From contig NZ_BMPO01000004.1 in NCBI RefSeq assembly GCF_014647635.1, forward strand, positions 248,001 to 312,000: a stretch of 64,000 nucleotides of DNA, read 5' to 3'. Position 1 is the first letter of the stretch. Each line of letters starts with the position of its first letter. The notes under the pieces were generated by a model. It was given only the letters and a program-made list of their open reading frames with translations, was not told the DNA's origin and did not search any database. Origin of the DNA: Pseudomonas matsuisoli (GTDB taxonomy: Bacteria; Pseudomonadota; Gammaproteobacteria; Pseudomonadales; Pseudomonadaceae). A program made the translations under genes and the position numbers. Shown here in pieces: positions 1 through 8,795 of the stretch.

Positions 1-611
1 CGCTGAATCCTGACCTGATCCTCGTCACTGGGGATGTGATCGATGGAACCGTTGAGGCGCGCCGTCATGACGTTGCGCCCCTTGCGGATCTGCATGCCCC
101 GATGGGTGTCATCGCCATCCCAGGCAACCATTAGTACTACTTCGGCGCAAAAGAGTGGATCGCTGAGCTGGAGCGGCTCGGTATGCGGGTGCTGACGAAC
201 AGTAATGTGACGCTTGGACGCAACGGAGGTGTGCTCGCTGTCGCAGGCGTAACGGATGAAGCCGCGCCTTCGTTCGGTATGGATGGGCCCAACCTGGATA
301 TTGCGCTGCAGGGTTTGGATCGAGGTCTGCCCGTCATTCTGCTGAAGCACCGCCCTATTGGCTCTTCACTCTCCGCTGCGAAGGGGGTTGGCCTTCAATT
401 ATCAGGGCATACCCACGGCGGAATGATCAAGGGGCTCGACCTTATCGGCCAATACGCCAACGGAGGATTTGTTTCCGGGATGTACCAGGTTGGAGCCATG
501 AAGCTTTATGTCAGTAACGGTACGGCGCTTTGGAATGGTTTCCCTATTCGCCTGGGTGTCCCGTCCGAGATTACCGAGTTCGTTTTGCGTGCACGCCCAT
601 CTGCCCAATAA
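1..611 (+). pseudogene. Metallophosphoesterase (YkuE-like), interrupted by an in-frame TAG; N-terminus outside the window
   Basis: The frame is open from base 3 and reads a calcineurin-like phosphoesterase: a TGDVID metal-binding motif at the left edge, then PGNH followed at 132-134 by TAG, then YYFGAKEW in the same frame, and later GHTHGG near 406-423. Homologues normally have GNHE or GNHD, so a single GAG-to-TAG change explains the stop. The rest of the frame stays intact to the stop at 609-611, which suggests a recent nonsense change or a sequencing error. The next ATG (183) would give a 142-residue fragment lacking the N-terminal metal ligands, so it is unlikely to be active. Members of this family are often membrane-associated phosphatases; the substrate cannot be inferred. 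The SDR gene starts 22 bases downstream on the same strand. Confidence 0.75.
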
Positions 612-633
612 AACCTGCATAGGAGAATCTCTG

Positions 634-1491
634 ATGAGTCATCCCGCCATCCGCAAAGATGCTGTCGCAGTCATTACCGGCGCGGCAGCAGGTATCGGCT
701 TCGCGATTGCCAAGCGAGTCGCGAAGGAAGGTATGAACGTTGTGCTCTTCGACAAAGACCTTCAAGCACTCGAATCAGCTGTCGAGCAAATCCGAGCGGA
801 GTCACCTGACGTGTCTGTCTTGCCGATTCAGGGTGATGTGAGTTCGGAGCCGGATCTTCGTACGTTATATGGACGATCCTTTGAACTCGGCCAGGTATCC
901 CTTTTGGTAAACAACGCAGCAATTATTCAGGGAGCTGGCCCATGGCACGAAACCTCAAGGTGGCGTGCCCTAATGGAGATCAACTTCTGGAGCGTTCTTA
1001 ACCTGCAGCAGATGTTCGTTGAAACGATGATCTCCCAAGAAGGTAGCGCTGCGATCGTTAACTTGGGATCCAAAGAGGGCATAACCACCCGGCCTGGAAA
1101 CGCAGCTTATTCGGTATCGAAAGCAGCAATCAAAGTGCTGACCGAACAGCTGGCACATGAACTTCGCGAAAAGGTTGGCGATCGAGTCACCGCGCACCTG
1201 TTAATCCCCGGGTACACGTTCACACCGATGAACTTCCCTGGCATGACCGCCGCTACAGCAAAGCCCGATGCTCCGTGGACGGCGGATCAAGTGGCTGATC
1301 GCCTTATCGAAGGAATGTCAGCAGCCGACTTCTACATTTTCTGTGAAGACAACGAGGCGAGCTGGGAGCTGGATCAGCGTCGTATGCAATGGGCCGCTGA
1401 CGACCTCATTCAGAAACGTCCGCCACTCTCTCGCTGGCATCAGGATTATGAGCGTCAGTTCCAGGCGTACATCGCGGATATAGCCAAATAG
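634..1491 (+). CDS. SDR-family NAD(P)-dependent oxidoreductase
   Basis: 285 residues, a classical short-chain dehydrogenase/reductase. Visible motifs are the cofactor loop TGAAAGIG (15-22), NNAA (93-96), a catalytic Ser near 146 (NLGSKEG) and YSVSK with Tyr159 and Lys163. The ATG at 634 is preceded by AGGAGA at 621-626; the open frame extends further upstream (508) but overlaps the previous gene and has no ribosome site there. The substrate is unknown. It lies in a run of oxidoreductase genes with an MFS exporter, so oxidation or reduction of a small alcohol or carbonyl compound is a reasonable guess. A terminator-like hairpin follows the stop. Confidence 0.88.
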   Translation: MSHPAIRKDAVAVITGAAAGIGFAIAKRVAKEGMNVVLFDKDLQALESAVEQIRAESPDVSVLPIQGDVSSEPDLRTLYGRSFELGQVSLLVNNAAIIQGAGPWHETSRWRALMEINFWSVLNLQQMFVETMISQEGSAAIVNLGSKEGITTRPGNAAYSVSKAAIKVLTEQLAHELREKVGDRVTAHLLIPGYTFTPMNFPGMTAATAKPDAPWTADQVADRLIEGMSAADFYIFCEDNEASWELDQRRMQWAADDLIQKRPPLSRWHQDYERQFQAYIADIAK

Positions 1492-1507
1492 CGCCTACTC
1501 CGCGATA

Positions 1508-1527
1508 GCCCCAAGTAAGGGGCTTTT
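1508..1527 (+). terminator. Rho-independent terminator after the SDR gene
   Basis: GCCCC (1508-1512) and GGGGC (1519-1523) form a short GC stem with a 6-base loop, followed by TTTT. It sits 16 bases after the SDR stop codon and separates that gene from the MFS gene. Confidence 0.6.
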
Positions 1528-1635
1528 CCTCTCACCGCGTCGGCGACACGCGTCCCGAGGCGTTACGGCCTAATCAATCATCCCTTTTTCCTAAATCAGG
1601 CAGTGCAGACGCACCGCCTGAGCGGAAGGTATTTG

Positions 1636-2808
1636 ATGACAAATCAATCAATGACGGACACCGCCACATCTGGCGGTAATACGATCGCGCGGGCGCCCCA
1701 TGGGGTTGCCTCCGCAATAACGGTGCTTGGACTTGGCGGGCTATTCATAGGAACCGGTGAGTTTGCCTCTATGAGCTTGTTGCCAGGCTTGGCTGCTAGC
1801 ACTGATGTAACGATCCCCGTTGCAGGCGGCTATATCACCGCTTACGCCCTCGGTGTCGTGGTGGGCGCACCGCTTATTGCAATCCTGGCTGCGAGGTGGC
1901 CTCGCAAAGGGTTGCTGATCGCGTTACTTGCGCTGTTCTGTTTCGGATATGGCGCCAGCGCCCTGGCCTGGAATCACGCCAGTTTGTTGGTGGCAAGATT
2001 CATCGGGGGACTACCTCATGGCGCGTATTACGGCGTGGCTTGCTTAGTCGCGGCGGCGATGGTCGCGGAGAACAAGAAGGCTCAGGCTGCAGGCTACGTC
2101 ATGGCAGGCCTCGCAGCCGCTAACGTGATCGGCGTTCCTGTTGCTACCTGGATTGGCCAGGTGGTTGGTTGGCGCGGGACATTTGCGGCATTGACGGCGG
2201 GGGGCGGTATAGCAATGGCGCTGTTCTGGATATTCATCCCCTCGACGCCGGCGAATGCCTCTGCCAGCCCAGCGTCGGAGCTGAGCGGTTTAAAGAAACC
2301 GCAAGTCTGGCTCACGCTTGCCACCGCTTCTATTGGTTTCGGCGGGATGTTCTCGGTGTATAGCTACATCACTCCGACATTGACTGAGGTGGCAGGATTT
2401 CAGGCCGGCCAAGTTCCGATGGTTCTGGCGTTCTGGGGCCTGGGAATGATCGCTGGCAACCTGGTAGGAGGATGGCTGGCAGACCGTGGGTTAGTGCCAG
2501 CCATCTTTTGCATCATGATCTGGAATGTCGTTTTCCTGGCGCTATTTTCAGTCTTCGCTGCTTCGTGGATTGCCAGTCTCGCAGTGCTTTTCCTGGTGGG
2601 TTGCGGGTTCGCGCTTGTGCCCGCCCTTCAGGTTCGTCTGATGGATGTTGCGGGGGACGCGCAAACACTCGGTGCGACGCTTGGAGGCCTTGCGATTGCC
2701 AACGGTCTTGGCTGGGCTTCGACAGGTTGGGTCGGCGCCGCTCTTGCCGCGCTCGGCATCGTGTTTTTCGCTGTTTCGGTTTCCGTTCAGAAACGATCAA
2801 CGACGTAA
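1636..2808 (+). CDS. MFS transporter, DHA1-type drug/sugar exporter
   Basis: 390 residues, mostly hydrophobic, with about 12 predicted membrane segments. The cytoplasmic loop after TM2 carries ARWPRKG, resembling the MFS motif A position, and the TM5 region has the repeated small residues typical of DHA1 (AraJ/YdhP-like) proton-coupled exporters. The ATG at 1636 is chosen because GGAAGG ends 6 bases upstream; the frame could also open at 1603, which has no ribosome site. Substrate unknown. The neighbours are an SDR and an aldo/keto reductase on the same strand, so export of a small organic compound or its reduced product is possible. Confidence 0.85.
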   Translation: MTNQSMTDTATSGGNTIARAPHGVASAITVLGLGGLFIGTGEFASMSLLPGLAASTDVTIPVAGGYITAYALGVVVGAPLIAILAARWPRKGLLIALLALFCFGYGASALAWNHASLLVARFIGGLPHGAYYGVACLVAAAMVAENKKAQAAGYVMAGLAAANVIGVPVATWIGQVVGWRGTFAALTAGGGIAMALFWIFIPSTPANASASPASELSGLKKPQVWLTLATASIGFGGMFSVYSYITPTLTEVAGFQAGQVPMVLAFWGLGMIAGNLVGGWLADRGLVPAIFCIMIWNVVFLALFSVFAASWIASLAVLFLVGCGFALVPALQVRLMDVAGDAQTLGATLGGLAIANGLGWASTGWVGAALAALGIVFFAVSVSVQKRSTT

Positions 2809-2925
2809 TTACCCCTGCTTTCTAGCTATGGGCATCCGTCCAAATCATCTCCCTTTAATTCAATTCCGCGGCCATGTCGAAAATGGCTGTAGCTCAATTC
2901 ATTTGTCTATTCATAGGAGCTTCGC

Positions 2926-3753
2926 ATGCCCGATAAGCAAACCCATTTTAAGTTGTCCAATGGATACCAAATCCCACAACTTGGTCTAGGTGTATGGCAG
3001 GCAAGTCAGGATGAAGCTCGCTCAGCGGTCAGAGCTGCCATTGAGATGGGTTATCGGCACGTAGATACAGCTGCCGTATACGAGAACGAGGAAGGCGTTG
3101 GACAAGGGCTCCGTGAGTCCGGCGTTCCCCGCGAACAAATCTTCGTAACCACAAAGGTCTGGAATGACTCGCATGGTGAGACGCTAACCAGAGCGGCAGT
3201 CGAGGCGAGTTTGAAGCGCCTCGACGTTGAATACGTCGATCTGCTGCTGATCCACTGGCCAGTGCCGAGCAAGGACAAATACGTAGAAACCTGGCAAACG
3301 CTTATGGAAATCCAACGAGAAGGCAAGGCTCGCTCTATCGGTGTTTCCAACTTCAATCGCGATCATCTGGAACGGCTGATTAGCGAAACTGGCTTTGCTC
3401 CGGTGTTAAACCAAATTGAGCTTCACCCTTTCTTTAATCAGAAACAGCTCAGAGATGATCACAAAGCACTCGATATCCTTACGCAATCTTGGAGTCCTCT
3501 CGGACAGGGCAGCGCGTTAAGCGATCCCGTAATCCTGAAAATCGCGGAGAAGTACGAAAAATCGGCTGCGCAGGTCATCATTCGGTGGCATGTAGAACTG
3601 GGCCTAATAGCGATCCCGAAGTCAGTTACTGCGGCGCGTATCCGAGAAAACCTCGACGTCTTCGACTTCAGCCTGGACGCTTCTGATTTGGCCGCGATTG
3701 CAGGTTTACATAGCGGTAAGCGTTTAGGGCCTGATCCTATGGAATTGACGTAA
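2926..3753 (+). CDS. Aldo/keto reductase, 2,5-diketo-D-gluconate reductase-like
   Basis: 275 residues, a full-length single-barrel aldo/keto reductase. The catalytic tetrad is visible: Asp47 and Tyr52 (HVDTAAVYENE), Lys77 (TTKVWN) and His110 (LIHWP). An IPKS motif near the C-terminus fits NADPH phosphate binding. The overall pattern is that of DkgA/DkgB, which reduce 2,5-diketogluconate and also methylglyoxal and other aldehydes. AGGAG at 2915-2919 supports the ATG. Which physiological carbonyl is used here cannot be read from sequence; detoxification of reactive aldehydes is as likely as sugar-acid metabolism. Confidence 0.88.
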   Translation: MPDKQTHFKLSNGYQIPQLGLGVWQASQDEARSAVRAAIEMGYRHVDTAAVYENEEGVGQGLRESGVPREQIFVTTKVWNDSHGETLTRAAVEASLKRLDVEYVDLLLIHWPVPSKDKYVETWQTLMEIQREGKARSIGVSNFNRDHLERLISETGFAPVLNQIELHPFFNQKQLRDDHKALDILTQSWSPLGQGSALSDPVILKIAEKYEKSAAQVIIRWHVELGLIAIPKSVTAARIRENLDVFDFSLDASDLAAIAGLHSGKRLGPDPMELT

Positions 3754-3756
3754 CGG

Positions 3757-3772
3757 ACACTGAATTCAGTGT
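3757..3772. other. Perfect 16-bp palindrome between convergent genes
   Basis: ACACTGAATTCAGTGT is perfectly self-complementary. It begins 4 bases after the stop of the plus-strand aldo/keto reductase and precedes the stop of the convergent one. There is no T-run on either side, so it is at best a weak bidirectional terminator; it may equally be a chance palindrome. Confidence 0.35.
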
Positions 3773-3825
3773 GCTCGTCGGCGATCGCATGGGTGTGCAG
3801 TCACCGGCAAGCAACTTTCTTCTGA

Positions 3826-4821
3826 CTACGAAAAACCGACCACTGCGTGCGGCACGTAAGGCTGCTCCAGCCTTGCAACTTCGTCGTTGCTTAGCGTGAT
3901 ATCCAAGGCCGAAATTGCATCATCAAGCTGCTCAATCTTGGAGGCCCCAACGATAGGAGCAGACACGCCAGACTTCGACAGAACCCAAGCCAAGGCGATC
4001 TGGGCCATTGGAACGCCGCGCTCAGCCGAAAGACGTTCCACCTCCGCAATTACTTTGGCATCTTCAGTTTCGGTTGCCTCGTACAGTTTTTGGGAAACCG
4101 CGTCAGTCCTTGCTCGTTCAGTCTTCTGGCCATAGGGACGGGTCAACATCCCCCGTGCCAGTGGGCTCCAAGGCATCACGCCGACACCTTGATCGATACA
4201 TAGAGGAATCATCTCTCGCTCCTCCTCTCGGTAAAGCAAGTTGAGATAATTTTGCATTGAGACAAATCGGCTCCAACCATGGCTGACCGCCACATGCTGG
4301 GCCTTCGCAAACTGCCACGCATACATGGATGACGCACCGATATAGCGAGCTTTACCGGCTTTCACGACATCATGAAGCGCCTCCATCGTTTCCTCGATTG
4401 GCGTCTGGTAATCCCAGCGATGTATCTGGTACAGGTCGACGTAATCCGTTCCAAGCCTCGCCAAGCTTGCGTCGATACTGGCCATGATTGTCTTACGAGA
4501 TAGGCCTTGGGCGTTCGGTTTTCGGGTGCCGCCTCCGCCGTCAGGAGGAAAGAAAACCTTGGTCGCGATTACCGCCTCCTCGCGGCGAGTGAACTCCTTT
4601 AACAGCTTCCCGACTATCGCTTCGGACGTTCCAGCGGAGTAGCTGTTAGCCGTGTCGAAAAAATTGATCCCTCGATCGACTGCATGCTTGATGATCGGCC
4701 TGCTTTTCTCTTCGCTCAACGTCCATGAGTGAGCGCCCGAACCAGGGTCGCCAAACGTCATGCATCCAAGGCAGAGCCGTGAGACATCTAGACCGGATGT
4801 ACCTAGCTTCACAAATTGCAT
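3826..4821 (-). CDS. Aldo/keto reductase, YajO/Tas-like
   Basis: 331 residues, a second and only distantly related aldo/keto reductase on the opposite strand. The N-terminus (LGTSGLDVSRLCLGCMTFG) is typical of the YajO/Tas group. The tetrad is Asp56, Tyr61, Lys88 and His134. I chose the ATG at 4821 because GGAG lies 8 bases upstream; the alternative ATG at 4839 would put this ribosome site inside the coding region. Members of this group reduce diverse aldehydes and ketones with NADPH; the substrate is not identifiable. It is convergent with the preceding reductase and divergent from the following epimerase gene. Confidence 0.88.
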   Translation of the reverse strand: MQFVKLGTSGLDVSRLCLGCMTFGDPGSGAHSWTLSEEKSRPIIKHAVDRGINFFDTANSYSAGTSEAIVGKLLKEFTRREEAVIATKVFFPPDGGGGTRKPNAQGLSRKTIMASIDASLARLGTDYVDLYQIHRWDYQTPIEETMEALHDVVKAGKARYIGASSMYAWQFAKAQHVAVSHGWSRFVSMQNYLNLLYREEEREMIPLCIDQGVGVMPWSPLARGMLTRPYGQKTERARTDAVSQKLYEATETEDAKVIAEVERLSAERGVPMAQIALAWVLSKSGVSAPIVGASKIEQLDDAISALDITLSNDEVARLEQPYVPHAVVGFS

Positions 4822-5022
4822 AGCGGTTTCTCCATTCAAATGTGCAGGTCTTGGTCACGCAGTGAGTCCGCGTATTAAAGATTGTTGGACCCTCCTCAAC
4901 TGCTCAGATCGTTGAATTACGTTCACTCAGGCATTGACTCTAAGCAAAGGGTTGATCCTGTTCCTATCTGGTCAATTCAAGAGACTCGGCAAGATAAGTT
5001 GCCGATTAAGTCTGGAGGAATA

Positions 5023-5910
5023 ATGTCGCAATCGATTAAACGCGTAGCTGTCACCGGTGGTCATGGCAAGGTAGGAAAGCGTCTGGTTCCTTACCTGAAA
5101 AAATGCGGGCACGATGTATTTGTAATCGACCGAGACAGCCCATTGGATCTCGAAGAGCCCATGATGCAGGTCGACCTCGAAGATTTTGGTCAGACTCTGG
5201 ATGCCTTATCTTCGGTCGGGAAAGACGTCTATGGACGTCCAGAGCCAAAAGCGTTCGATGCGGTCATCCACTTAGCTAGCATGCCGCATCCTCGGATGAT
5301 TCCTGACAGCGACGAATTCCGCGTGAACATGGTCACGACCTATAACGTCTTTGAAGCGGCTCGCCGTCTCGGTATCAAAGACATCATCTGGGCGGCAAGC
5401 GAGGTAGGTACCGGGGTCCCCTACGACAAGACCGATGCGCCTTACGTACCTGTAGATGAGGACTACCCCATGCGGGGTTACAACGTCTACGCGTTGACCA
5501 AAGTGCTTGGGGAGGAGATGGCCCGTCAATTTTGTCTCAATGACCCTTCATTGAGGATCACCTGCCTGCGCCTCTCGAATGTTATGGATCCGGAGGAGTA
5601 CGCCAAGTTCGAAACGTGGCAGGACGATCCCACTGTACGCCTATGGAATTTCTGGACGTACGTCGATAACCGTGATGTTGCCCAGGCTATCGAATTGGCT
5701 CTTCACCATGAGGCACGTGGCAAAGACGAGTTCTTTATTACGAATGACGAGACGGTGATGCGAACGCCGAGCAGCGCGCTACTTGATGCTCACTATCCGA
5801 ATATTGAGCGCCGGAAGGAAATTACGGGTAACCAAGTGCTTCTTTCGAATGAAAAGGCCAAGCGAGTGCTCGGATTCAAACCAGCGTACTCCTGGTTGAA
5901 TGAGATCTAA
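5023..5910 (+). CDS. NAD-dependent epimerase/dehydratase family protein
   Basis: 295 residues, an extended short-chain dehydrogenase. The N-terminal Rossmann motif TGGHGKVG spans residues 11-18, and a YALTK sequence in the middle supplies the catalytic Tyr and Lys. TGGAGGA at 5013-5019 is a strong ribosome site for the ATG at 5023; an upstream ATG at 4882 in the same frame has no ribosome site and would add an atypical extension. Relatives act on nucleotide sugars, uronate or other hydroxy substrates; which one is unclear. It faces away from the YajO-like gene across a 201-base intergenic region that probably holds both promoters, and it converges on glmS. Confidence 0.83.
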   Translation: MSQSIKRVAVTGGHGKVGKRLVPYLKKCGHDVFVIDRDSPLDLEEPMMQVDLEDFGQTLDALSSVGKDVYGRPEPKAFDAVIHLASMPHPRMIPDSDEFRVNMVTTYNVFEAARRLGIKDIIWAASEVGTGVPYDKTDAPYVPVDEDYPMRGYNVYALTKVLGEEMARQFCLNDPSLRITCLRLSNVMDPEEYAKFETWQDDPTVRLWNFWTYVDNRDVAQAIELALHHEARGKDEFFITNDETVMRTPSSALLDAHYPNIERRKEITGNQVLLSNEKAKRVLGFKPAYSWLNEI

Positions 5911-5974
5911 GCACGCCTTTTCTCTAGCAATTAGGCAACTGTCCTAGCGTCAGCTATGGGCAGCTGCTCGCGCT

Positions 5975-6040
5975 CGCTGTTGGAAACCTGGATGCCCCGC
6001 TTATTACTCGACCGTCACGCTCTTGGCCAAGTTACGCGGC
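5975..6040 (-). other. Predicted attTn7 site at the 3' end of glmS
   Basis: Tn7-family elements use TnsD to bind the conserved last codons of glmS and insert about 25 bases past its stop, here near 5979. The C-terminal coding sequence (LAKSVTVE then TAA) is intact. I see no Tn7 end repeats or tns genes beside it, so the site looks unoccupied, although the accessory genes at 1-5910 start just beyond it. This is inferred from the known target rule. Confidence 0.5.
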
Positions 6041-7842
6041 TGATCGACGTCGGTGCCGCGCAGGACGGCCACGTGGTACGAGAGCAACTGCAGCGGAAGG
6101 GTGTACAACACCGGCGCGAGTGCATCGTGGATGTGGGGCATGTTCACGACGTGGGTTCCTTCGCCATTGCTCATAGCGGCCTTGGTGTCAGCGAAGACGA
6201 TAAGCTCGCCGCCGCGCGCGCGAACCTCCTGGAGATTGGACTTCAGCTTTTCCAGCAGCTCGTTGTTCGGTGCAACGGTTACCACCGGCATGTCCGCATC
6301 GACCAGTGCCAGCGGCCCGTGCTTGAGCTCGCCTGCCGGGTAGGCCTCGGCGTGAATGTAGGAAATTTCCTTGAGCTTGAGTGCGCCTTCCATCGCCACC
6401 GGGTATTGCGCGCCGCGGCCGAGGAACAGGGTGTGGTGTTTTTCCGCGAACAACTCCGAGACCTTCTCGATAATCTTGTCCATGGCCAACGCTTCACCCA
6501 AACGGGTGGGCAGTCGACGAAGTTCTTCTACCAGCTCGGCTTCAATGGTCGCTTCCAAATTGCCCCGCGCACGGCCTAGCGCCAACGTCAGAAGCATCAG
6601 CCCGACCAGCTGCGTCGTAAACGCTTTAGTCGAGGCAACGCCGATTTCCGGACCGGCCTGGGTGAGCAATGTAAGGTCGGATTCACGGACCAGCGAGCTG
6701 GTGCCAACGTTGCAGATGGCGAGGCTTGCGAGATAGCCCAGTTGCTTGGCGTTGCGCAACGCGGCCAGGGTATCGGCGGTTTCGCCGGACTGGGAAATGG
6801 TGACGAACAGGGTATCCGGCTGCACCACCACCTTGCGGTAGCGGAATTCGCTGGCAACTTCGATCTGGCATGGGATGCCAGCCAACTCTTCCAGCCAGTA
6901 ACGAGCGACCATTCCGGCGTGGTAGCTGGTGCCGCAGGCGACGATCTGGACATTACGCACCCCGGCGAACAGCGCCTCGGCCTGCGGGCCGAAGGCTTGC
7001 ACCAGTACATGATCGTTGCCTAACCGGCCTTCCAGCGTGCGCTGCACGACCTTGGGCTGTTCATGGATTTCCTTGAGCATGAAGTGGCGATATTCGCCCT
7101 TGTCCGCGGCTTCCGCACCATCGTGGTACTGCACGGTCTCGCGTTGTACAGGCGCGCCGCTGGCATCCCAGATCTGTACGCTGTCACGGTGGATCTCGGC
7201 GATATCGCCTTCTTCCAGATACATAAAGCGATCGGTGACCTGGCGCAGAGCGAGCTGGTCGGACGCGAGGAAGTTCTCGCCAAGCCCCAGGCCGATCACC
7301 AGCGGGCTGCCGCTGCGTGCGGCGAGCAAGCGATCCGGCTGGCTGCCGCTGATGACCGCCAAGCCGTAGGCGCCGTGCAACTCGGGAATGGCGGCTTTGA
7401 GCGCGGCGGTGAGGTCACCGCCGCATTCGGCTAGCGTGTGGTGTAGCAGGTGGACGATGGTTTCGGTGTCGGTGTCCGACGTGAAGACGTAGCCAAGGCC
7501 TTTCAGGCGTTCACGCAGCGTTTCGTGGTTCTCGATGATGCCGTTGTGGACCACCGCCAGCTGCTCACCGGAGAAATGCGGGTGAGCGTTACGCTCGCTT
7601 GGTGCACCGTGGGTCGCCCAACGGGTGTGCGCGATACCTAGGCTGCCGGTAAGGGGCTCGCTCGCCAACGCCTGCTCGAGTTCGTACACCTTGCCGACGC
7701 GGCGCCGACGCTGCAAGTCACCTGCGGCGCTCAGGACCGCCACACCCGCGCTGTCGTAGCCACGGTATTCGAGCCGCTTGAGGCCCTCGACCAGGATGGC
7801 GGTAATGTTGCGTTCAGCAATGGCGCCTACGATGCCACACAT
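6004..7842 (-). CDS. glmS: Glutamine--fructose-6-phosphate aminotransferase (isomerizing)
   Basis: 612 residues, the usual full length. It makes glucosamine-6-phosphate from fructose-6-phosphate and glutamine, the first committed step to UDP-GlcNAc for peptidoglycan and LPS. The N-terminal class II glutamine amidotransferase domain starts MCGIVGA, with Cys2 as nucleophile after Met removal. Two SIS sugar-isomerase domains follow (for example SQSGETADT and [18 protein letters not shown]), and the protein ends LAKSVTVE. The gene starts 2 bases after the glmR stop, so the two are probably cotranscribed. I saw no glmS ribozyme upstream, as expected outside Gram-positives. The 93 bases after the stop contain no clear terminator. 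Confidence 0.98.
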   Translation of the reverse strand: MCGIVGAIAERNITAILVEGLKRLEYRGYDSAGVAVLSAAGDLQRRRRVGKVYELEQALASEPLTGSLGIAHTRWATHGAPSERNAHPHFSGEQLAVVHNGIIENHETLRERLKGLGYVFTSDTDTETIVHLLHHTLAECGGDLTAALKAAIPELHGAYGLAVISGSQPDRLLAARSGSPLVIGLGLGENFLASDQLALRQVTDRFMYLEEGDIAEIHRDSVQIWDASGAPVQRETVQYHDGAEAADKGEYRHFMLKEIHEQPKVVQRTLEGRLGNDHVLVQAFGPQAEALFAGVRNVQIVACGTSYHAGMVARYWLEELAGIPCQIEVASEFRYRKVVVQPDTLFVTISQSGETADTLAALRNAKQLGYLASLAICNVGTSSLVRESDLTLLTQAGPEIGVASTKAFTTQLVGLMLLTLALGRARGNLEATIEAELVEELRRLPTRLGEALAMDKIIEKVSELFAEKHHTLFLGRGAQYPVAMEGALKLKEISYIHAEAYPAGELKHGPLALVDADMPVVTVAPNNELLEKLKSNLQEVRARGGELIVFADTKAAMSNGEGTHVVNMPHIHDALAPVLYTLPLQLLSYHVAVLRGTDVDQPRNLAKSVTVE

Positions 7843-7844
7843 GG

Positions 7845-8621
7845 TTATGCTCCTCCGGCGGGCGCAGCGAGGATCAGGTTAATGCCCCGCGCGCGGATCT
7901 GTTCGGCCACCTGGCTGTCCAGGCGGTCATCGGTTATCAATGTCTGGACGCTGCTCCAGGGCAGCTCCAGATTGGGGATGCGTCGCCCGATCTTGTCGCT
8001 TTCAACCATGACGATCACCTCTCGGGCGACTTCTGCCATGACGCGCGACAAACCCAGCAATTCGTTGAACGTGGTGGTGCCTCGATCCAGATCGATGCCG
8101 TCCGCACCGATGAACAGCTGATCGAAATCGTAGGAGCGCAACACCTGCTCGGCGACCTGGCCCTGGAAGGATTCCGAATGCGGATCCCAGGTGCCGCCGG
8201 TCATTAACAGTACCGGCTCATGCTCGATATCACGAAGTGCGTTGGCGACGTTCAGGGAATTGGTCATCACCACGAGCCCGTGCCGGTAGCCCAGCTCGGG
8301 GATCATCGCAGCGGTGGTGGTGCCGCTGTCGATGATGATGCGTGCGTGTTCGCGAATGCGTTCGACGCCTGCGCGGGCGATCGCGCGTTTGTACGGAGAG
8401 ATGGGCTGGGTGCTGTCGACCATCAATTCTTGCGGCAACGGGACTGCACCGCCGTAGCGACGCAGCAGCAACCCGTTCGTTTCGAGAGCGGCGAGATCCT
8501 TACGGATGGTCACTTCGGACGTGGCGAAACGCTTGGCCAACGCGTCGACACTGACCTCGCCCTGCTCAGTTAGCAGCGCAAGGATCGTGTGACGACGTTG
8601 CGGTGTGTTGCGTTTCGACAT
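7845..8621 (-). CDS. glmR: DeoR-family transcriptional regulator of amino-sugar synthesis
   Basis: 258 residues. An N-terminal DeoR helix-turn-helix ([20 protein letters not shown], then [13 protein letters not shown]) is followed by a sugar-phosphate-sensing DeoRC domain ([18 protein letters not shown]). In Pseudomonas the DeoR gene in front of glmS is called glmR and is thought to adjust glmS expression. Gene order and 2-base spacing support the same role here. No Shine-Dalgarno sequence is evident before the ATG at 8621. Instead an inverted repeat lies 8-20 bases upstream, which may be an operator. Confidence 0.88.
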   Translation of the reverse strand: MSKRNTPQRRHTILALLTEQGEVSVDALAKRFATSEVTIRKDLAALETNGLLLRRYGGAVPLPQELMVDSTQPISPYKRAIARAGVERIREHARIIIDSGTTTAAMIPELGYRHGLVVMTNSLNVANALRDIEHEPVLLMTGGTWDPHSESFQGQVAEQVLRSYDFDQLFIGADGIDLDRGTTTFNELLGLSRVMAEVAREVIVMVESDKIGRRIPNLELPWSSVQTLITDDRLDSQVAEQIRARGINLILAAPAGGA

Positions 8622-8628
8622 ACAGATG

Positions 8629-8641
8629 TTTCGATTCGAAA
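8629..8641 (-). promoter_or_regulatory. Candidate GlmR/DeoR operator
   Basis: TTTCGATTCGAAA is an inverted repeat (TTTCG, 3-base spacer, CGAAA) just before the glmR start codon. A related CGAA half-site recurs nearby (GCGAATC near 8651). DeoR-type repressors often use TTTCG/CGAAA half-sites, so autoregulation is a plausible inference. Confidence 0.4.
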
Positions 8642-8795
8642 GTTAATGGCGCGAATCAAAACATACGAAGTGGACGATCGCAAGTGCTGGCCTACGGTCG
8701 AAGCCGTCAGGTACTCAAATTGCCCCGAAGGCGGGTCTGCCGCAGTTGCGGGCAGGGCCCTGCCTTAAGCGCGATCTAAATAAACCAGCTGCCTG

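Noticed and set aside
5911-6003. Possible Tn7 end sequences downstream of glmS
   Set aside because: Read on both strands, no terminal TGTGGG-type end or 5-base target duplication was found.
8751-8764. Perfect palindrome GGCAGGGCCCTGCC between glmR and glmU
   Set aside because: No U-run and no loop; too short on its own to call a terminator or operator. Noted within the glmU entry.
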